64,000 nt of DNA from Bacteroidota bacterium (lineage in GTDB: Bacteria; Bacteroidota; Ignavibacteria; UBA10030; UBA8401), in the NCBI GenBank assembly GCA_041658205.1, contig JBBAAO010000002.1:682001-746000 (forward strand), written 5' to 3'. Below, piece by piece: positions 53,001-61,848 of the stretch. Within the stretch, counting starts at the first letter, position 1. Every line of letters begins with the position of its first letter. Below the pieces are notes generated by a model that searched no databases, was not told where the DNA came from, and saw only the letters and a program-made list of their open reading frames with translations. The position numbers and the translations under genes are program-made.

Positions 53001-53575
53001 CGAGTAGTATATCGGTTACGAATTCGTTGTTCCTTTGTGTCTATCGAATTGAGGTAGTTTCCAAGGGTTTGATATGAGCCTTTTTCTATTGCATTGTTTG
53101 TATCAATGATGCCAATCTTACCTATTTTCTCATCACCTTTCATGATGACAGATTCTTCACTTGTTCCTGCTTTTCGGCTACTCTTAAATCCTCTACGTTG
53201 CGCGAGGTGAAAAAATATTCTTCCGAGTTCAAATAAGGTGAGTTTTTCAATGAGGGCTTTAGAACGTAATACGTAAGGGCTATTATGAAAATATTCTCTT
53301 AATATTTTATCATCACTGGAAAGAGGATACATTTTTACATCTTGCAAAGTCTTAATCAGATGTTTTTTTCGAAGTTTTGTGCGAAATGTTTGCCGTCTTT
53401 TTTGCCGAGCATCTCTTCGTGTTTCATTTTTTGAAACCTCTTTCCCTTTGGTGTCTCTATTAACACCTTCCGGAAATATTCTTACACCCGTTTTAATGAT
53501 TATTTTAGATGCATCATCAATTAAAGCCCACCCAATAGAATTCGTTCCAAGATCAAGTCCTAGTATTTTTGCCAT
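50069..53575 (-). CDS. cas9: CRISPR-associated RNA-guided endonuclease Cas9 (type II-C)
   Basis: 1168 residues. Cas9 is the DNA-cutting effector guided by crRNA and tracrRNA. RuvC-I is ILGLDLGTNSIGWAL (Asp8). The Arg-rich bridge helix is RRDARQKRRQTFRTKLRKKH (about 53-72). RuvC-II is IKVELAREMK (Glu about 543), HNH is QIEHIFPWS with ANKTICL (His about 622), and RuvC-III is RHHAVDALTIA (about 815). Zinc-ribbon-like cysteine pairs flank the HNH domain (CKHQCPY). All catalytic residues appear intact. There is no csn2 or cas4, which fits type II-C. The start ATG 53575 is the only one consistent with RuvC-I. The tracrRNA is divergent, about 175 nt upstream. Confidence 0.97.
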   Translation of the reverse strand: MAKILGLDLGTNSIGWALIDDASKIIIKTGVRIFPEGVNRDTKGKEVSKNETRRDARQKRRQTFRTKLRKKHLIKTLQDVKMYPLSSDDKILREYFHNSPYVLRSKALIEKLTLFELGRIFFHLAQRRGFKSSRKAGTSEESVIMKGDEKIGKIGIIDTNNAIEKGSYQTLGNYLNSIDTKEQRIRNRYTTRQMYIDEFANIWEKQKKYYPAILTNELKEKIGNTKTGILFFQRPLRSQKGLVGKCTFENGKTRCPISAIPFELFRTYQFINSIEIYSPDGEILNLTDDQREEIVSLFNRKESVKFFEIVKRLGFLKGYKYNYSADEKKGDSRPGNKTIIQLSKLFGKEWDSFSENEKDLRWHIIYFANDNEWLENYARSNWSVTDEQIEQLKKISFKQDYASLSRKAINNILPFLKKGYTYSTAVVLGGVRNFFGEDRYLKFDTNQSDTIEKTVLDILQNTKKKEAVIDVIRDYLKKQFNHTDKDLQKLYHHSDLDAVTQKQIKTELPKPPNVRNPIVQQALYELRSLTNAIAKEFGSPDEIKVELAREMKVPKSVREEIHWKQKEREGENNEAKKVLDEYGLRHSRQNIQKYLLWKECKHQCPYTGTEISIKHLFEEGFVQIEHIFPWSVSLDDSMANKTICLVKENQAKGDKTPFQFYGNDPYKWNEVKTRAYKLLPFRKYQRFIKQEIDTDFVSRQLNDTRYISREAKTYLESICKKVNVSSGGVTSELRHYWGLDTILNPRINVGNSIPEDNYWAAINADGTIAETISWTFEQKEKPVGLHKKGRVVIGYVRKGYFYITGGAKNRTDHRHHAVDALTIANTKVSFIQELSRWNRSNKTSELKDFPLPWNNFHAHAETSIKNILIAYKAKNRVTTKIKKRIRKKINGELKEFISVGVSARGALHEETVYGKRKNMFGEENDYFNVRKPLQSLTPAMIPKIIDTKIRELAYKRLIKLGLKIDKENNKPIVKTTKDKECFGKAFDKSLFLPNENGEPVPVKKVRIRVESSNMEKLKDNNNQWVEPGSNHCVSIYEKPDGSRFGLMTSFLEAVERRNQKIDVVDKNNYEGKFVMSLSKDELVLMDYDQQDINWSNPPSQIELSKKLYKVRKMTSTGKTIMITFTYHIASNVNADADPAPMVLRKVPNVLKALKVIITPTGRIEPAKQ

Positions 53576-53714
53576 ATAAATTGATCCCCAGGTTTATGTT
53601 GTAGTAATTACCGATGAGGTAAACAAATTAAGAGTAAAATACAATACCTGAATAACGGTATTTTAACAGACAATTTTGTGTTATTTATTTTTATCAAGTT
53701 CGAACAATTTACCA

Positions 53715-53744
53715 GTTGACATCAAATAAAAAAGCATTATATTT
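53715..53744 (+). promoter_or_regulatory. Bacteroidota-type promoter of the tracrRNA
   Basis: TTG (53715-53717), 19 nt, TATATTTG (53737-53744), matching the TTG/TAnnTTTG pattern known from Bacteroidota vegetative promoters. It ends 17 nt before the anti-repeat. Confidence 0.75.
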
Positions 53745-53749
53745 GAATC

Positions 53750-53838
53750 AAGATTTCTTTACTACCTTTGAAATCTTATCACAATAAGGCTATATGCCGA
53801 AGTGAAAAACTTGGCGCGGCTTCGGTCGCGCCGTTTTT
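53750..53838 (+). ncRNA. tracrRNA of the type II-C system
   Basis: The anti-repeat (53762-53784) reads CTACCTTTGAAATC, TT, ATCACAA. It pairs with the first 24 nt of the CRISPR repeat as a 14-bp upper stem, a 2x2 internal bulge and a 7-bp lower stem. A small nexus hairpin follows (GGC-TATAT-GCC), then a terminator hairpin, GGCGCGGC-TTCG-GTCGCGCC (53813-53832), with a UUCG tetraloop and a T tract. The 5' end is estimated from the promoter. Confidence 0.93.
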
Positions 53839-53847
53839 ATTTTAAAT

Positions 53848-54366
53848 ATGATGGACGACATTATCATCAGAAGATCGTTTATTAATGATATCCCTGCCAT
53901 CGAGGAGCTTTATAAACATGTAGCAGCAGTGGAAGGAACTCTTGCTCGAAAAGCTTTCGAGATTTCGCATGACTATATTGAGTATTTTGTCTCCAAAAGT
54001 ATCACTTATGGTATTGAACTCGTTGCAGTGACAAATAATCCTGTGCAGATTGTTGGTGAGATCCATTGCTACGGTAACGGTCTTACAACATTTGCTCACG
54101 TACTAGGCGATCTTACCATTGCTGTCCATCCGGCATACCAAGGAAAAGGGATCGGGAAAACGTTGTTTAACGAACTGTTGAATGATGTAAAAGCGAATCG
54201 TCCGGATATTCTCCGAATAGAATTGCTTGCGCGGGAAAGCAACGAACGCGCACTTCGTTTTTATGAATCACTCGGTTTCAAACAGGAAGGGCGCTTAGTG
54301 GAACGGATCAGAAGTGTCAACGGGGGATTTGAGGATGATATTTTTATGGCGTGGCATCGAAGGTAA
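53848..54366 (+). CDS. GNAT-family acetyltransferase (RimI/PhnO-like)
   Basis: 172 residues with a complete GNAT fold. The acetyl-CoA pyrophosphate loop is VHPAYQGKGIGKTLF and the C-terminal motif is NERALRFYESLGFKQEGR. The substrate is an unknown primary amine. It starts just 10 nt beyond the tracrRNA T tract, so transcription that leaks past that terminator could reach it. A strong terminator follows. It is probably not part of the CRISPR system. An alternative ATG at 53851 is equally possible. Confidence 0.88.
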   Translation: MMDDIIIRRSFINDIPAIEELYKHVAAVEGTLARKAFEISHDYIEYFVSKSITYGIELVAVTNNPVQIVGEIHCYGNGLTTFAHVLGDLTIAVHPAYQGKGIGKTLFNELLNDVKANRPDILRIELLARESNERALRFYESLGFKQEGRLVERIRSVNGGFEDDIFMAWHRR

Positions 54367-54370
54367 GTCC

Positions 54371-54406
54371 GAAGGAGTCCACATTTAAGGTGGGCTCCTT
54401 CTTTTT
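54371..54406 (+). terminator. Intrinsic terminator after the GNAT gene
   Basis: GAAGGAGTCCAC (54371-54382) pairs with GTGGGCTCCTTC (54390-54401) with one G-U pair, followed by TTTTT. Confidence 0.85.
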
Positions 54407-54443
54407 CTTCTATTAAAAGCCATCTAAAAAACACAAAATCACG

Positions 54444-54486
54444 GTCACTCTGAATCCCGATGTTGTCTATCGGGATGAAGAATCTG
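54444..54486. repeat. Dispersed intergenic repeat with CCCGAT/ATCGGG arms
   Basis: gtcactctgaatcccgatg, a short loop, then atcgggatgaagaatctg. It is related to the copy at 39362-39410. The remaining spacer to 54628 holds another GC-rich symmetric stretch (ccccgaacaacgggg, 54531-54545) and no gene. Confidence 0.55.
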
Positions 54487-54628
54487 AAAATAGTATCAGA
54501 TTTGCCGATAAGTTTTTTACATGTACGGCACCCCGAACAACGGGGCTTCGCTGCGCTTAGTATAAAAACATCCAAGGCTTGCTCAGAATGGCAATAGTTT
54601 CATTTTTGAGATGGCTTCTAGTCAATTT

Positions 54629-56353
54629 CTACTCCTCTACAGGCTGCGGCGTAAGATTGGCAAACCGTTTAATCTTTTGCGTTGTGGTCTTCAAAAACTC
54701 CTGATCGCGGATGATAAATTTTCTGACCTGCTTATAACTGCTGATCTGTTTGTTCGCTTTTGACACTTCATCGGCAATGACCTGATGAAGAAAATCTTTT
54801 GTGATTTCTTTCCCGGTTGATTCTGCCAGTTCGATAAATGCCTCTGCATCAACAACAATCTGAGCAGAAATAATCTCATCAAGTTTTGCATCTTCGGCGC
54901 CATACACCAGTGACTCCAAAATGAATGGACTTCTGTTTAACACATCTTCGATCTCTTCCGGAAAAACATTTTTTCCTGATTTTGAAATGATCACATTCTT
55001 CTTCCTTCCGCTGATATGAAGAAATCCATCGTCATCAAAATATCCGAGGTCGCCGGTTTTGAACCATCCGTCGTGAAACACTTCTGCCGTTGCAGCCGGA
55101 TTTTTATAATACCCTAACATGACGTTCGGACCTCTTCCGAACACTTCGCCGATTCCCTCCTTATCCGGTTCGTGAATACGTATTTCGGCCCCGGGCAGCG
55201 GAAAACCGGCAGCGTCGTCTTTCAGATTAAAGGGCGAATTCAGCGCGAGAATAGGAGAGGTTTCGGTAAGACCATATCCTTGAATGAAATTGAATCCTAA
55301 ATCCCGTAATCCTTTTGCCACCAATGGATCGGGAGCGGCACCTCCCGCGATAAAGAATCGAATCGAACCGCCGAATTTATGATGGAGCTCTTTGAAGATT
55401 GATTTTTTTGCATTTTTCCATCCAACGGTCTGGAGAATATCGGTGAATTTAATGAGAGGGTTAAGCACTTTTGCCACCGTCTTTTTTTCCTGAATTCCTT
55501 TGTGGATTCGTTTGAACATTTTATCGTACAACAGCGGCACACCGAGCAGGATTGTTGCTTTCACGCGCTGCAGATCCTCCACAACAGTTTTTAGCGAACG
55601 CGCAAAATGGATTGAGGAACCGGCATACAGTGGGCAAAGCAGCCCGCAATTGCATTCGTATGTGTGATGAATCGGCAGTACGGAAAGAAAACGGTCGCTG
55701 GGGTACATCATAAAAATGCTGAGCATGGCCGTCAAGTTCGAGGAGATATTGTGCTGCGATAACATCACTCCTTTTGCTCTTCCGAGTGTTCCGGAAGTGA
55801 AAATGATAGCCCCCATCTCGTTTGGATTAATCTTAGGAAGTTCGTCGATTGCGCAACCGTGAGAATTTCTGATCAATTCGGACATGGAATGGAAAAGTTT
55901 TCCCAATGATATCGGATCCATGGAAATATAGTGCTTTACGTTGTGAAGAGATGAATGTGATTCGATAAAGATCTGTTCATATTGGGCGGTAAAGATAACC
56001 GCTTCAGCATCGGATTCATGAATGACATTCAGGATTTCGTTTTGATGCAAATTTCTGTCGATGGGAACAACAACATAATTAAAACATGACATGGTCAAAT
56101 AACTGAGCGCCCATTGAACACGATTCTCGCCGATCACCGCAATATGACTTCGCTCTTTGATCCCGAGTGCTTTAAGAGCCGAACCAAACTTCAAAATTTG
56201 TTTCATTAATGCTGCGTATGTTAAACGCGGTATCGGTGTGTCGTTCAAATCTTCAAGCGCAAGTTTATCGCCATATCTTTTTGAAGATTGAATGATCATG
56301 TCTTGCAATGATGTGATAGCTGGAACAGGAAAGATTTTGATCGGCGTTTTCAT
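54629..56353 (-). CDS. AMP-dependent long-chain acyl-CoA synthetase
   Basis: 574 residues of the ANL adenylating superfamily, long-chain fatty acid-CoA ligase branch. It activates a fatty acid with ATP and then loads CoA. The AMP-binding motif is GAIIFTSGTLGRAKGVMLSQ. Further marks are GYGLTETSP, GWFKTGDLGYFDDDGFLHISGRKK and the C-terminal catalytic Lys region (TTQKIKRF). No signal peptide is present. ATG 56353 has the SD GAGGT 5 nt upstream; the longer frame to 56440 is unlikely. It converges on the GNAT gene and is divergent from the lipoprotein gene. It may supply acyl-CoA for lipid synthesis in general. Confidence 0.9.
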   Translation of the reverse strand: MKTPIKIFPVPAITSLQDMIIQSSKRYGDKLALEDLNDTPIPRLTYAALMKQILKFGSALKALGIKERSHIAVIGENRVQWALSYLTMSCFNYVVVPIDRNLHQNEILNVIHESDAEAVIFTAQYEQIFIESHSSLHNVKHYISMDPISLGKLFHSMSELIRNSHGCAIDELPKINPNEMGAIIFTSGTLGRAKGVMLSQHNISSNLTAMLSIFMMYPSDRFLSVLPIHHTYECNCGLLCPLYAGSSIHFARSLKTVVEDLQRVKATILLGVPLLYDKMFKRIHKGIQEKKTVAKVLNPLIKFTDILQTVGWKNAKKSIFKELHHKFGGSIRFFIAGGAAPDPLVAKGLRDLGFNFIQGYGLTETSPILALNSPFNLKDDAAGFPLPGAEIRIHEPDKEGIGEVFGRGPNVMLGYYKNPAATAEVFHDGWFKTGDLGYFDDDGFLHISGRKKNVIISKSGKNVFPEEIEDVLNRSPFILESLVYGAEDAKLDEIISAQIVVDAEAFIELAESTGKEITKDFLHQVIADEVSKANKQISSYKQVRKFIIRDQEFLKTTTQKIKRFANLTPQPVEE

Positions 56354-56534
56354 GAATGACCTCAATAGGATTGTGTCAAAAGAAGGTCTAAAAATGTAGC
56401 GCAATTTCACTTGTTGAACAAGGAAAGAAATATTCGTCAACGGAGCGAAGAGTCCTAATTACAATATTTCTTTTGATGCTACGTCATACTTCATAACCCC
56501 ATCTACAATAATTTTATCACCATCAGGAGGCAGT

Positions 56535-56975
56535 ATGAAACAATTTATCGTTATGGGAATGGTCTTGCTTGTAACAAGTACGGCATATTTCGGGTGCCGC
56601 ACTCACAGAGAAGAGGATAGTGCAAAGCGAATGGCGAAGCATGCCGACTGGATTACTGAAAAGATCACCGATGAACTTGATCTTACGGCGGAACAACAGA
56701 AGACTTTAAATTCTATAAAAGGTGAGATTGTCGCAAAACAGAGCGAGATGAAATTATTGCGCGAAGGAGTAGTGAACGATCTTTTTTCTGTTTTGGATAA
56801 GGAAACCATTACCGAAGAGAAACTGAATGTAATGTTCTCTGCACGGGAAGCAGCTTGGAAAGAATTACGTCAATTTGCTGTGGCAAAATACACACAATTC
56901 CATAACTCGTTGACGAAAGAACAGAGAGCGGTGTTGAAAGAAAAATTGGAAAAGTTCAAAAAATACCGGGGATGA
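56535..56975 (+). CDS. Spy/CpxP-like periplasmic lipoprotein
   Basis: 146 residues. The signal peptide ends in a lipobox-like TAYFGC, so a lipid anchor is likely. The mature part is helical and carries two LTxxQ-type motifs (LTAEQQKTL and LTKEQRAVL), the mark of Spy/CpxP/CnrX relatives that chaperone envelope proteins or sense metals. An excellent SD (aggagg) lies before the ATG. It is monocistronic with a strong terminator after it. Confidence 0.78.
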   Translation: MKQFIVMGMVLLVTSTAYFGCRTHREEDSAKRMAKHADWITEKITDELDLTAEQQKTLNSIKGEIVAKQSEMKLLREGVVNDLFSVLDKETITEEKLNVMFSAREAAWKELRQFAVAKYTQFHNSLTKEQRAVLKEKLEKFKKYRG

Positions 56976-56980
56976 GTATA

Positions 56981-57015
56981 AAAAAAGTCCGACGGTATAT
57001 CTGTCGGACTTTTTT
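56981..57015. terminator. Bidirectional intrinsic terminator
   Basis: AAAAAGTCCGAC (56982 on) pairs with GTCGGACTTTTT (to 57014) around a short loop, between the lipoprotein gene and the convergent PKD-protein gene. Confidence 0.88.
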
Positions 57016-57054
57016 AAAACAAAATCTGCAAATCATTCTCTGTTATCTGTAAAA

Positions 57055-60000
57055 TCAATACTCGCAGTTGACGACGACATCAATCTCTACCGGATGCGCA
57101 CCTTGAATATCCTGATCGATTGCTCGGACGGTAAAAACATTTTTTCCTTTGTTTAATAGTCCGTCAACAACTTTTCCTACACCAAATGAATCTTTTCCCT
57201 TTCGCCATTCATAGATTATGTTTGCATTATCGGGACGATTTACATTAGGAGCGTGAAGAATAACCGTTGGATTTGACGGATTCCAAATAATATTTTGCGT
57301 CTCCGGCTTTTCCGAGAATCTTAACGAATCCCATGCCATGATATCGAATGATGTTTGTGCCAACGGTTTCTCTTTGGGAGTCCATGCAATGGCAGTGGAT
57401 TGTTTCCCGGAGGTCATCGGTTTCCAAGATGACTCACTGCGATTATTGATCAGAAAATTAATCATTCCGTTGCCGTACAATTGGTTTGCATTGATCTCTG
57501 TGCCGATGATCCATTCTTTTGGATATTCGATTTCAAGATTGGGTTTAGCGATGACAAAGAATTCTTTTTGGACGGAGTCAACCGAATTCCGAACATTTCT
57601 TCCATCGTCCGCCGTTAACGTTACGATCATTCTCCCGGCAGAGAAGCGCACAGAATCCGGAGAAACAACAGTTCCATTGACTCTCCAAGAGAACTTCAAT
57701 GCGTCACCGTCTGCATCAGTTCGTATTTCCGGTTTCAGTGTAATGATTTCATCTTCATAGAGTAATTCCGGTAATGAAAAAACCGGATTTGGTTTTGAAT
57801 TAATTCGCACCGTTGTTTGTTTGCTCACGGATTGGGATGCTGTTTGCGAATTGTCAGTGATCATGAGATCAACAGTATGAGTCCCTGCGGAAAGATTCGC
57901 TGCGGTAACAATCGGCGTCGTTCCGATTTTTTTTCCGTCAATTTTCCAATCATACTGTGCAATGATTCCATCATTATCGGACGAATGTGATGCATCCAGC
58001 GCCAGTTGATCTCCCAGTGCGGCATCGGTCGGGATATTCCAAACAATAATCGGTGGTTCATTGACGATGATTTTTTTCATCAGCATCGCCGTATTGCAGT
58101 TTGATGTCGATTGAATATTGATTACCAATTCAATTTCGTATGTTCCCGCTTTCATAAATCGATATTGAATTTGGTTTAACGAAGCAGCGTTGATGCTTGT
58201 GTCTTTTCCCAGTTTCCATCGTACGGCGGAGACAGTTCCATTTGGTTTGGAAAGGGCTGGATCAATCTTCACCAGTTCTCCAATGCTGACACGCTCCGGC
58301 ATAATGAAGTTTGCCGTTGGCCCTTCGATTACATGAATCGAAGAAGTTATTTGACTGACTTTGCTGCATCTTCCGCTGCCGCTTCCAACTACTGTCAGTG
58401 TAACGAAATATGTTCCGGCTTTTGTGTAAGCATGGGAAACTTTAGAACCAAGCGAATTTATTCCATCCCCAAAATCCCACGTATACGAACCGATCGGTCC
58501 GTTTGGATCGATGCTCCGTGTTCCGTCAAATTCCAAGGGGACATTAACGCAAATGGTCGTATCGATAAATGTTTGATACGCGACGGGAGAACCTTCGACA
58601 ATGATTGGAATTGTTGCCGTTGTTGGTTGATCTGCAAAACCGTCATCCAACAATAATTTTACTGTGTAATATCCGGGTGTCTTATATGTGTGCGCAGGAT
58701 TTGTTTCTGTGGATGCCGCACCATCACCGAAATCCCATTTTGTTGAGACTGCATCTCCGTCGGGATCGTAAGAGAGTGAGCCGTTAAACAGAATTGTTTG
58801 CCCGGTACACGAATAAACAAGTGAGTCAACCACAGCAACAGGAGGTCTGTTGACAAGAATCTTTATCGTTTCTCGCGTGATGCTGTTCTTTCGCCCCTGT
58901 CCATCATTTGCGGTCAATGTAATAAAATGAACACCTCCTGATGGCGCATCCCAGGTGAACGCTGCTTTATTGACGCGTGTTCTATCAGGAAGGAGCCATT
59001 CAAAATTCACGGCATGCTTATCGATATCATAACTCTGACTTGCATCAAGAAGAATGCGGCGAGAATTTGTTTTGATCAATGTTTTAGTGACAATGAGAGG
59101 TGATGCATTTACAAGTATATTTTTTTGGAGCGATTGTGCGGAATTGGCAAATCCGGATTCGTCATTAACGACAGTATTAACGGTGATTGTCCCTGAACGT
59201 AAAAATGTTTTTGTTATTTTCATCCCTTCGGCAGTCGTTCCGTCGGAAAAACTCCAGCGGGCGGTTGTCAGTTTTTTCGTTTCTTTATCTGTTGATCCGC
59301 TTGCATCAAACGTTACAGCAACACCCGGTTCAGCAACTTCCGGAATCATTTTCCACCGGACTATTGGCGGGTAGTTGATGTGGATGGGAATTGTTTTAAT
59401 CGCAACAGCGTCGTCAAATCCGGAATTGTCTTTTACTTTTAGGGCAACGGCATAATCTCCCGCTTCAGCAAACGTAATGGAAGGATTTGCTCCTGTAGCA
59501 ACCTCTTTCCCATTAACAAACCATTTATATTCTGCGATTGATCCATCGGGATCGCTGCTGCGTGAACCATCAACCTGCAGAGGACGCGTCGGTTCCCATT
59601 TTGTTGGAAGAGAGAACTGCGCAGTGGGATAACGATTGATCGCTAACTCATGCGTAGTTTTTTGGATACTGTTTGTTTGTCGTTGTCGATCATCCACTGT
59701 AAGAGTGATGGTGTATCTTCCACTTTGTTGATACTCATGCACAACATTTTTTCCGATTCCCGTTGTGCCGTCACCAAAATCCCATGTATGCACAAGTTCT
59801 TTTTGATCGGCATCGGTTGTCTTCTCTGCGGAAATTTTTTGCCGTGCGGATGTCGAGCGTCGCTCCGCAGTAATCGCCGGCATTGGCGGCGCGTTGATGT
59901 GAATATCACGGGTGATGGATTGAACAGAATTTTCAACATTTTCGCCGTCATCAGCCGTGAGGGTGATGGAATAGTTTCCCGGCGAAGAAAACGCGATTGC

Positions 60001-61848
60001 TGTCTGTTCACCGGTCAATGAATGTCCAGCAGTGGATGACCAAGAGAACGCTATGGAATTATTATCTTCATCAATTGCAGATGCTCGTATATTCAGTGTA
60101 TCTCCCGGAGCCGCCTGCTTTATCAGGTCAAACGATGGGAGTGGTTCCGCATTTACTCGGTATGATATCGTCTGCGTAAAAGTGGAGTTCGAAGTGTTTG
60201 TTCTATCGTTTGCAGTTAATGTGAGCGAGTATGTTCCGGCTTTATCTTGTTTAATTGAAATCGAATTTCCTTTATTCGGTCCGACAATACCGCTGCCTGT
60301 CCAAAGAAAGTCAAGCTCATCATTGTCATTATCCGCATCATTTTCCACAACAAACGGAACTGCAGTTGATCGCCCAAAGATCGTTCTGAAATTCACATCA
60401 ACATACGGTTGTGCGTTGATGCGGATCTTTTGTTCAGTCGCTGCTTCGGTGCAGGAGGAGTTCGGGGCGCCGTCGTTGACCACAAGTTTAACATCGTAGG
60501 TTGTCGGCAAAAGACTGGAGAGAGTAAGAATTTTTTCATCGCCGCGAAATTCTCCGTTGACAAACCATTGATACGACAACGATGCATTTTCCGGATCGGA
60601 AGATGATTCGGAAGAGAGTGTTATGATCTCTCCCGGTGCTGCGATGAGTTTATCCGCGGTGATGATCGCTTTCGGTGCGGCATTCACAACAACGGAAATC
60701 TGTTGTTCCCAATATTTCGGAAAATACATGCCGCGCGTGGGAATGTATACCGAAACAAAATTCTTCCCGGGCTTTTGGAAATCAATTTCAGCGGAATCTT
60801 TTTCGATGATGGTTTTTCCATAACTCCATTTTGGTAATCCGCCAAAAAGATTCTTCTTTGTTGCTTCATTCAATGCAAGTACCACGCTGTTGCAAGCTGG
60901 ACCAGCTAATTGCACTGCATCGATGGATGGCTTTTGCGGTTGACGGACAATGGTCGGTTTGAGATCCCACAGAATGAGAGAGGTGGCTCCTTTAATCACT
61001 AGATTGTTCACTTTAAGAGGAGAACCAGTGATCGTCAATCCCCAGCTGTTTTTCATTCCATTGGGAAGTGTTGACAGAAAGAACCGATTTGCCACCGGAA
61101 GTGTTGAATAATTTCCGAATTCATCCCGAACACCAACATGAACCTGTTCTTCACCCATCGATACAAACGATGAGATTGTATTGTCAAGAGGTTGAAAAGG
61201 ACGAAGCTGCATTTCCGCTGTTGGCGGCACACGGTATAAACAGACAGAGAGATCAATCGCGAGGATAGACCAATCAGTACGAAGGGATGTAACAGAATTT
61301 GAATCTGCTACAATCAATTGAAAACTGTTGACGTCGTTTCCGTCGCCACCGCGAACCCGGAGAATCCACCCATTCTTGGAGGACTGATCGAGTGTTGTAA
61401 ATTTTTTCCAGCGATTGTAGTATTGTTGTTCGTCCAGTGTTGTCAGTTTTACATTTGCTTTTGCAGTTTTTGCGGTAACGGAAAGTTTTCCATTTGAATA
61501 TGTATATAACGCATCGAACGGAATAAGTTCAAATGTCGTTTTTGTCTCCATTGTTCCCAGAATAATATCCGCAACTCCGCCTAAACCTGCATCAAAAATG
61601 TGTAACGTTGCGTTCCTTGCAGTAAGTTCGGGCTTGATCCAAAAATCATATTGATGGGTATTGTCACCGGTTTCTTTCACGAGTGCTTTATTCCCGGAAA
61701 CGGAAAGAAACACTTCTTGTGAATACAGAAATGAAGAACAGAATAACAGGAGTAAAAATACCATTCCTGTTTGTCCAATATATTTAGACAATGAAGCCAA
61801 TAATTTCCGATCTATAATAATGTTGCTGAACAACAGACCAACCTGCAT
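57055..61848 (-). CDS. Giant secreted PKD-repeat protein
   Basis: 1597 residues. A hydrophobic stretch near residues 29-45 (MVFLLLLFCSSFLYSQ) is the signal sequence, so the true start may be the internal Met at 61764. About a dozen Ig-like PKD domains follow from about residue 395. Clear copies contain HTWDFGDGTTG, TKWDFGDGAAST and YTWDFGDGINS; others keep only the SYQWFVNGE form. Each is introduced by a VN/IN-x-PP linker. The first 390 residues and the last 200 are different beta-rich segments. No T9SS tail or membrane anchor is obvious. It is probably a surface or periplasmic binding or adhesion scaffold, co-translated with the FecR-like gene (adjacent stop and start). Confidence 0.87.
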   Translation of the reverse strand: MQVGLLFSNIIIDRKLLASLSKYIGQTGMVFLLLLFCSSFLYSQEVFLSVSGNKALVKETGDNTHQYDFWIKPELTARNATLHIFDAGLGGVADIILGTMETKTTFELIPFDALYTYSNGKLSVTAKTAKANVKLTTLDEQQYYNRWKKFTTLDQSSKNGWILRVRGGDGNDVNSFQLIVADSNSVTSLRTDWSILAIDLSVCLYRVPPTAEMQLRPFQPLDNTISSFVSMGEEQVHVGVRDEFGNYSTLPVANRFFLSTLPNGMKNSWGLTITGSPLKVNNLVIKGATSLILWDLKPTIVRQPQKPSIDAVQLAGPACNSVVLALNEATKKNLFGGLPKWSYGKTIIEKDSAEIDFQKPGKNFVSVYIPTRGMYFPKYWEQQISVVVNAAPKAIITADKLIAAPGEIITLSSESSSDPENASLSYQWFVNGEFRGDEKILTLSSLLPTTYDVKLVVNDGAPNSSCTEAATEQKIRINAQPYVDVNFRTIFGRSTAVPFVVENDADNDNDELDFLWTGSGIVGPNKGNSISIKQDKAGTYSLTLTANDRTNTSNSTFTQTISYRVNAEPLPSFDLIKQAAPGDTLNIRASAIDEDNNSIAFSWSSTAGHSLTGEQTAIAFSSPGNYSITLTADDGENVENSVQSITRDIHINAPPMPAITAERRSTSARQKISAEKTTDADQKELVHTWDFGDGTTGIGKNVVHEYQQSGRYTITLTVDDRQRQTNSIQKTTHELAINRYPTAQFSLPTKWEPTRPLQVDGSRSSDPDGSIAEYKWFVNGKEVATGANPSITFAEAGDYAVALKVKDNSGFDDAVAIKTIPIHINYPPIVRWKMIPEVAEPGVAVTFDASGSTDKETKKLTTARWSFSDGTTAEGMKITKTFLRSGTITVNTVVNDESGFANSAQSLQKNILVNASPLIVTKTLIKTNSRRILLDASQSYDIDKHAVNFEWLLPDRTRVNKAAFTWDAPSGGVHFITLTANDGQGRKNSITRETIKILVNRPPVAVVDSLVYSCTGQTILFNGSLSYDPDGDAVSTKWDFGDGAASTETNPAHTYKTPGYYTVKLLLDDGFADQPTTATIPIIVEGSPVAYQTFIDTTICVNVPLEFDGTRSIDPNGPIGSYTWDFGDGINSLGSKVSHAYTKAGTYFVTLTVVGSGSGRCSKVSQITSSIHVIEGPTANFIMPERVSIGELVKIDPALSKPNGTVSAVRWKLGKDTSINAASLNQIQYRFMKAGTYEIELVINIQSTSNCNTAMLMKKIIVNEPPIIVWNIPTDAALGDQLALDASHSSDNDGIIAQYDWKIDGKKIGTTPIVTAANLSAGTHTVDLMITDNSQTASQSVSKQTTVRINSKPNPVFSLPELLYEDEIITLKPEIRTDADGDALKFSWRVNGTVVSPDSVRFSAGRMIVTLTADDGRNVRNSVDSVQKEFFVIAKPNLEIEYPKEWIIGTEINANQLYGNGMINFLINNRSESSWKPMTSGKQSTAIAWTPKEKPLAQTSFDIMAWDSLRFSEKPETQNIIWNPSNPTVILHAPNVNRPDNANIIYEWRKGKDSFGVGKVVDGLLNKGKNVFTVRAIDQDIQGAHPVEIDVVVNCEY

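Noticed and set aside
53643..53662. Inverted repeat AATACC-N8-GGTATT upstream of cas9 as an operator
   Set aside because: Six-bp arms in AT-rich DNA are likely by chance, and no cas9 promoter could be placed to judge its position.
53848..54366. GNAT gene as an accessory CRISPR gene
   Set aside because: It lies beyond the tracrRNA terminator, has its own terminator and belongs to a very common family; proximity alone is not evidence.
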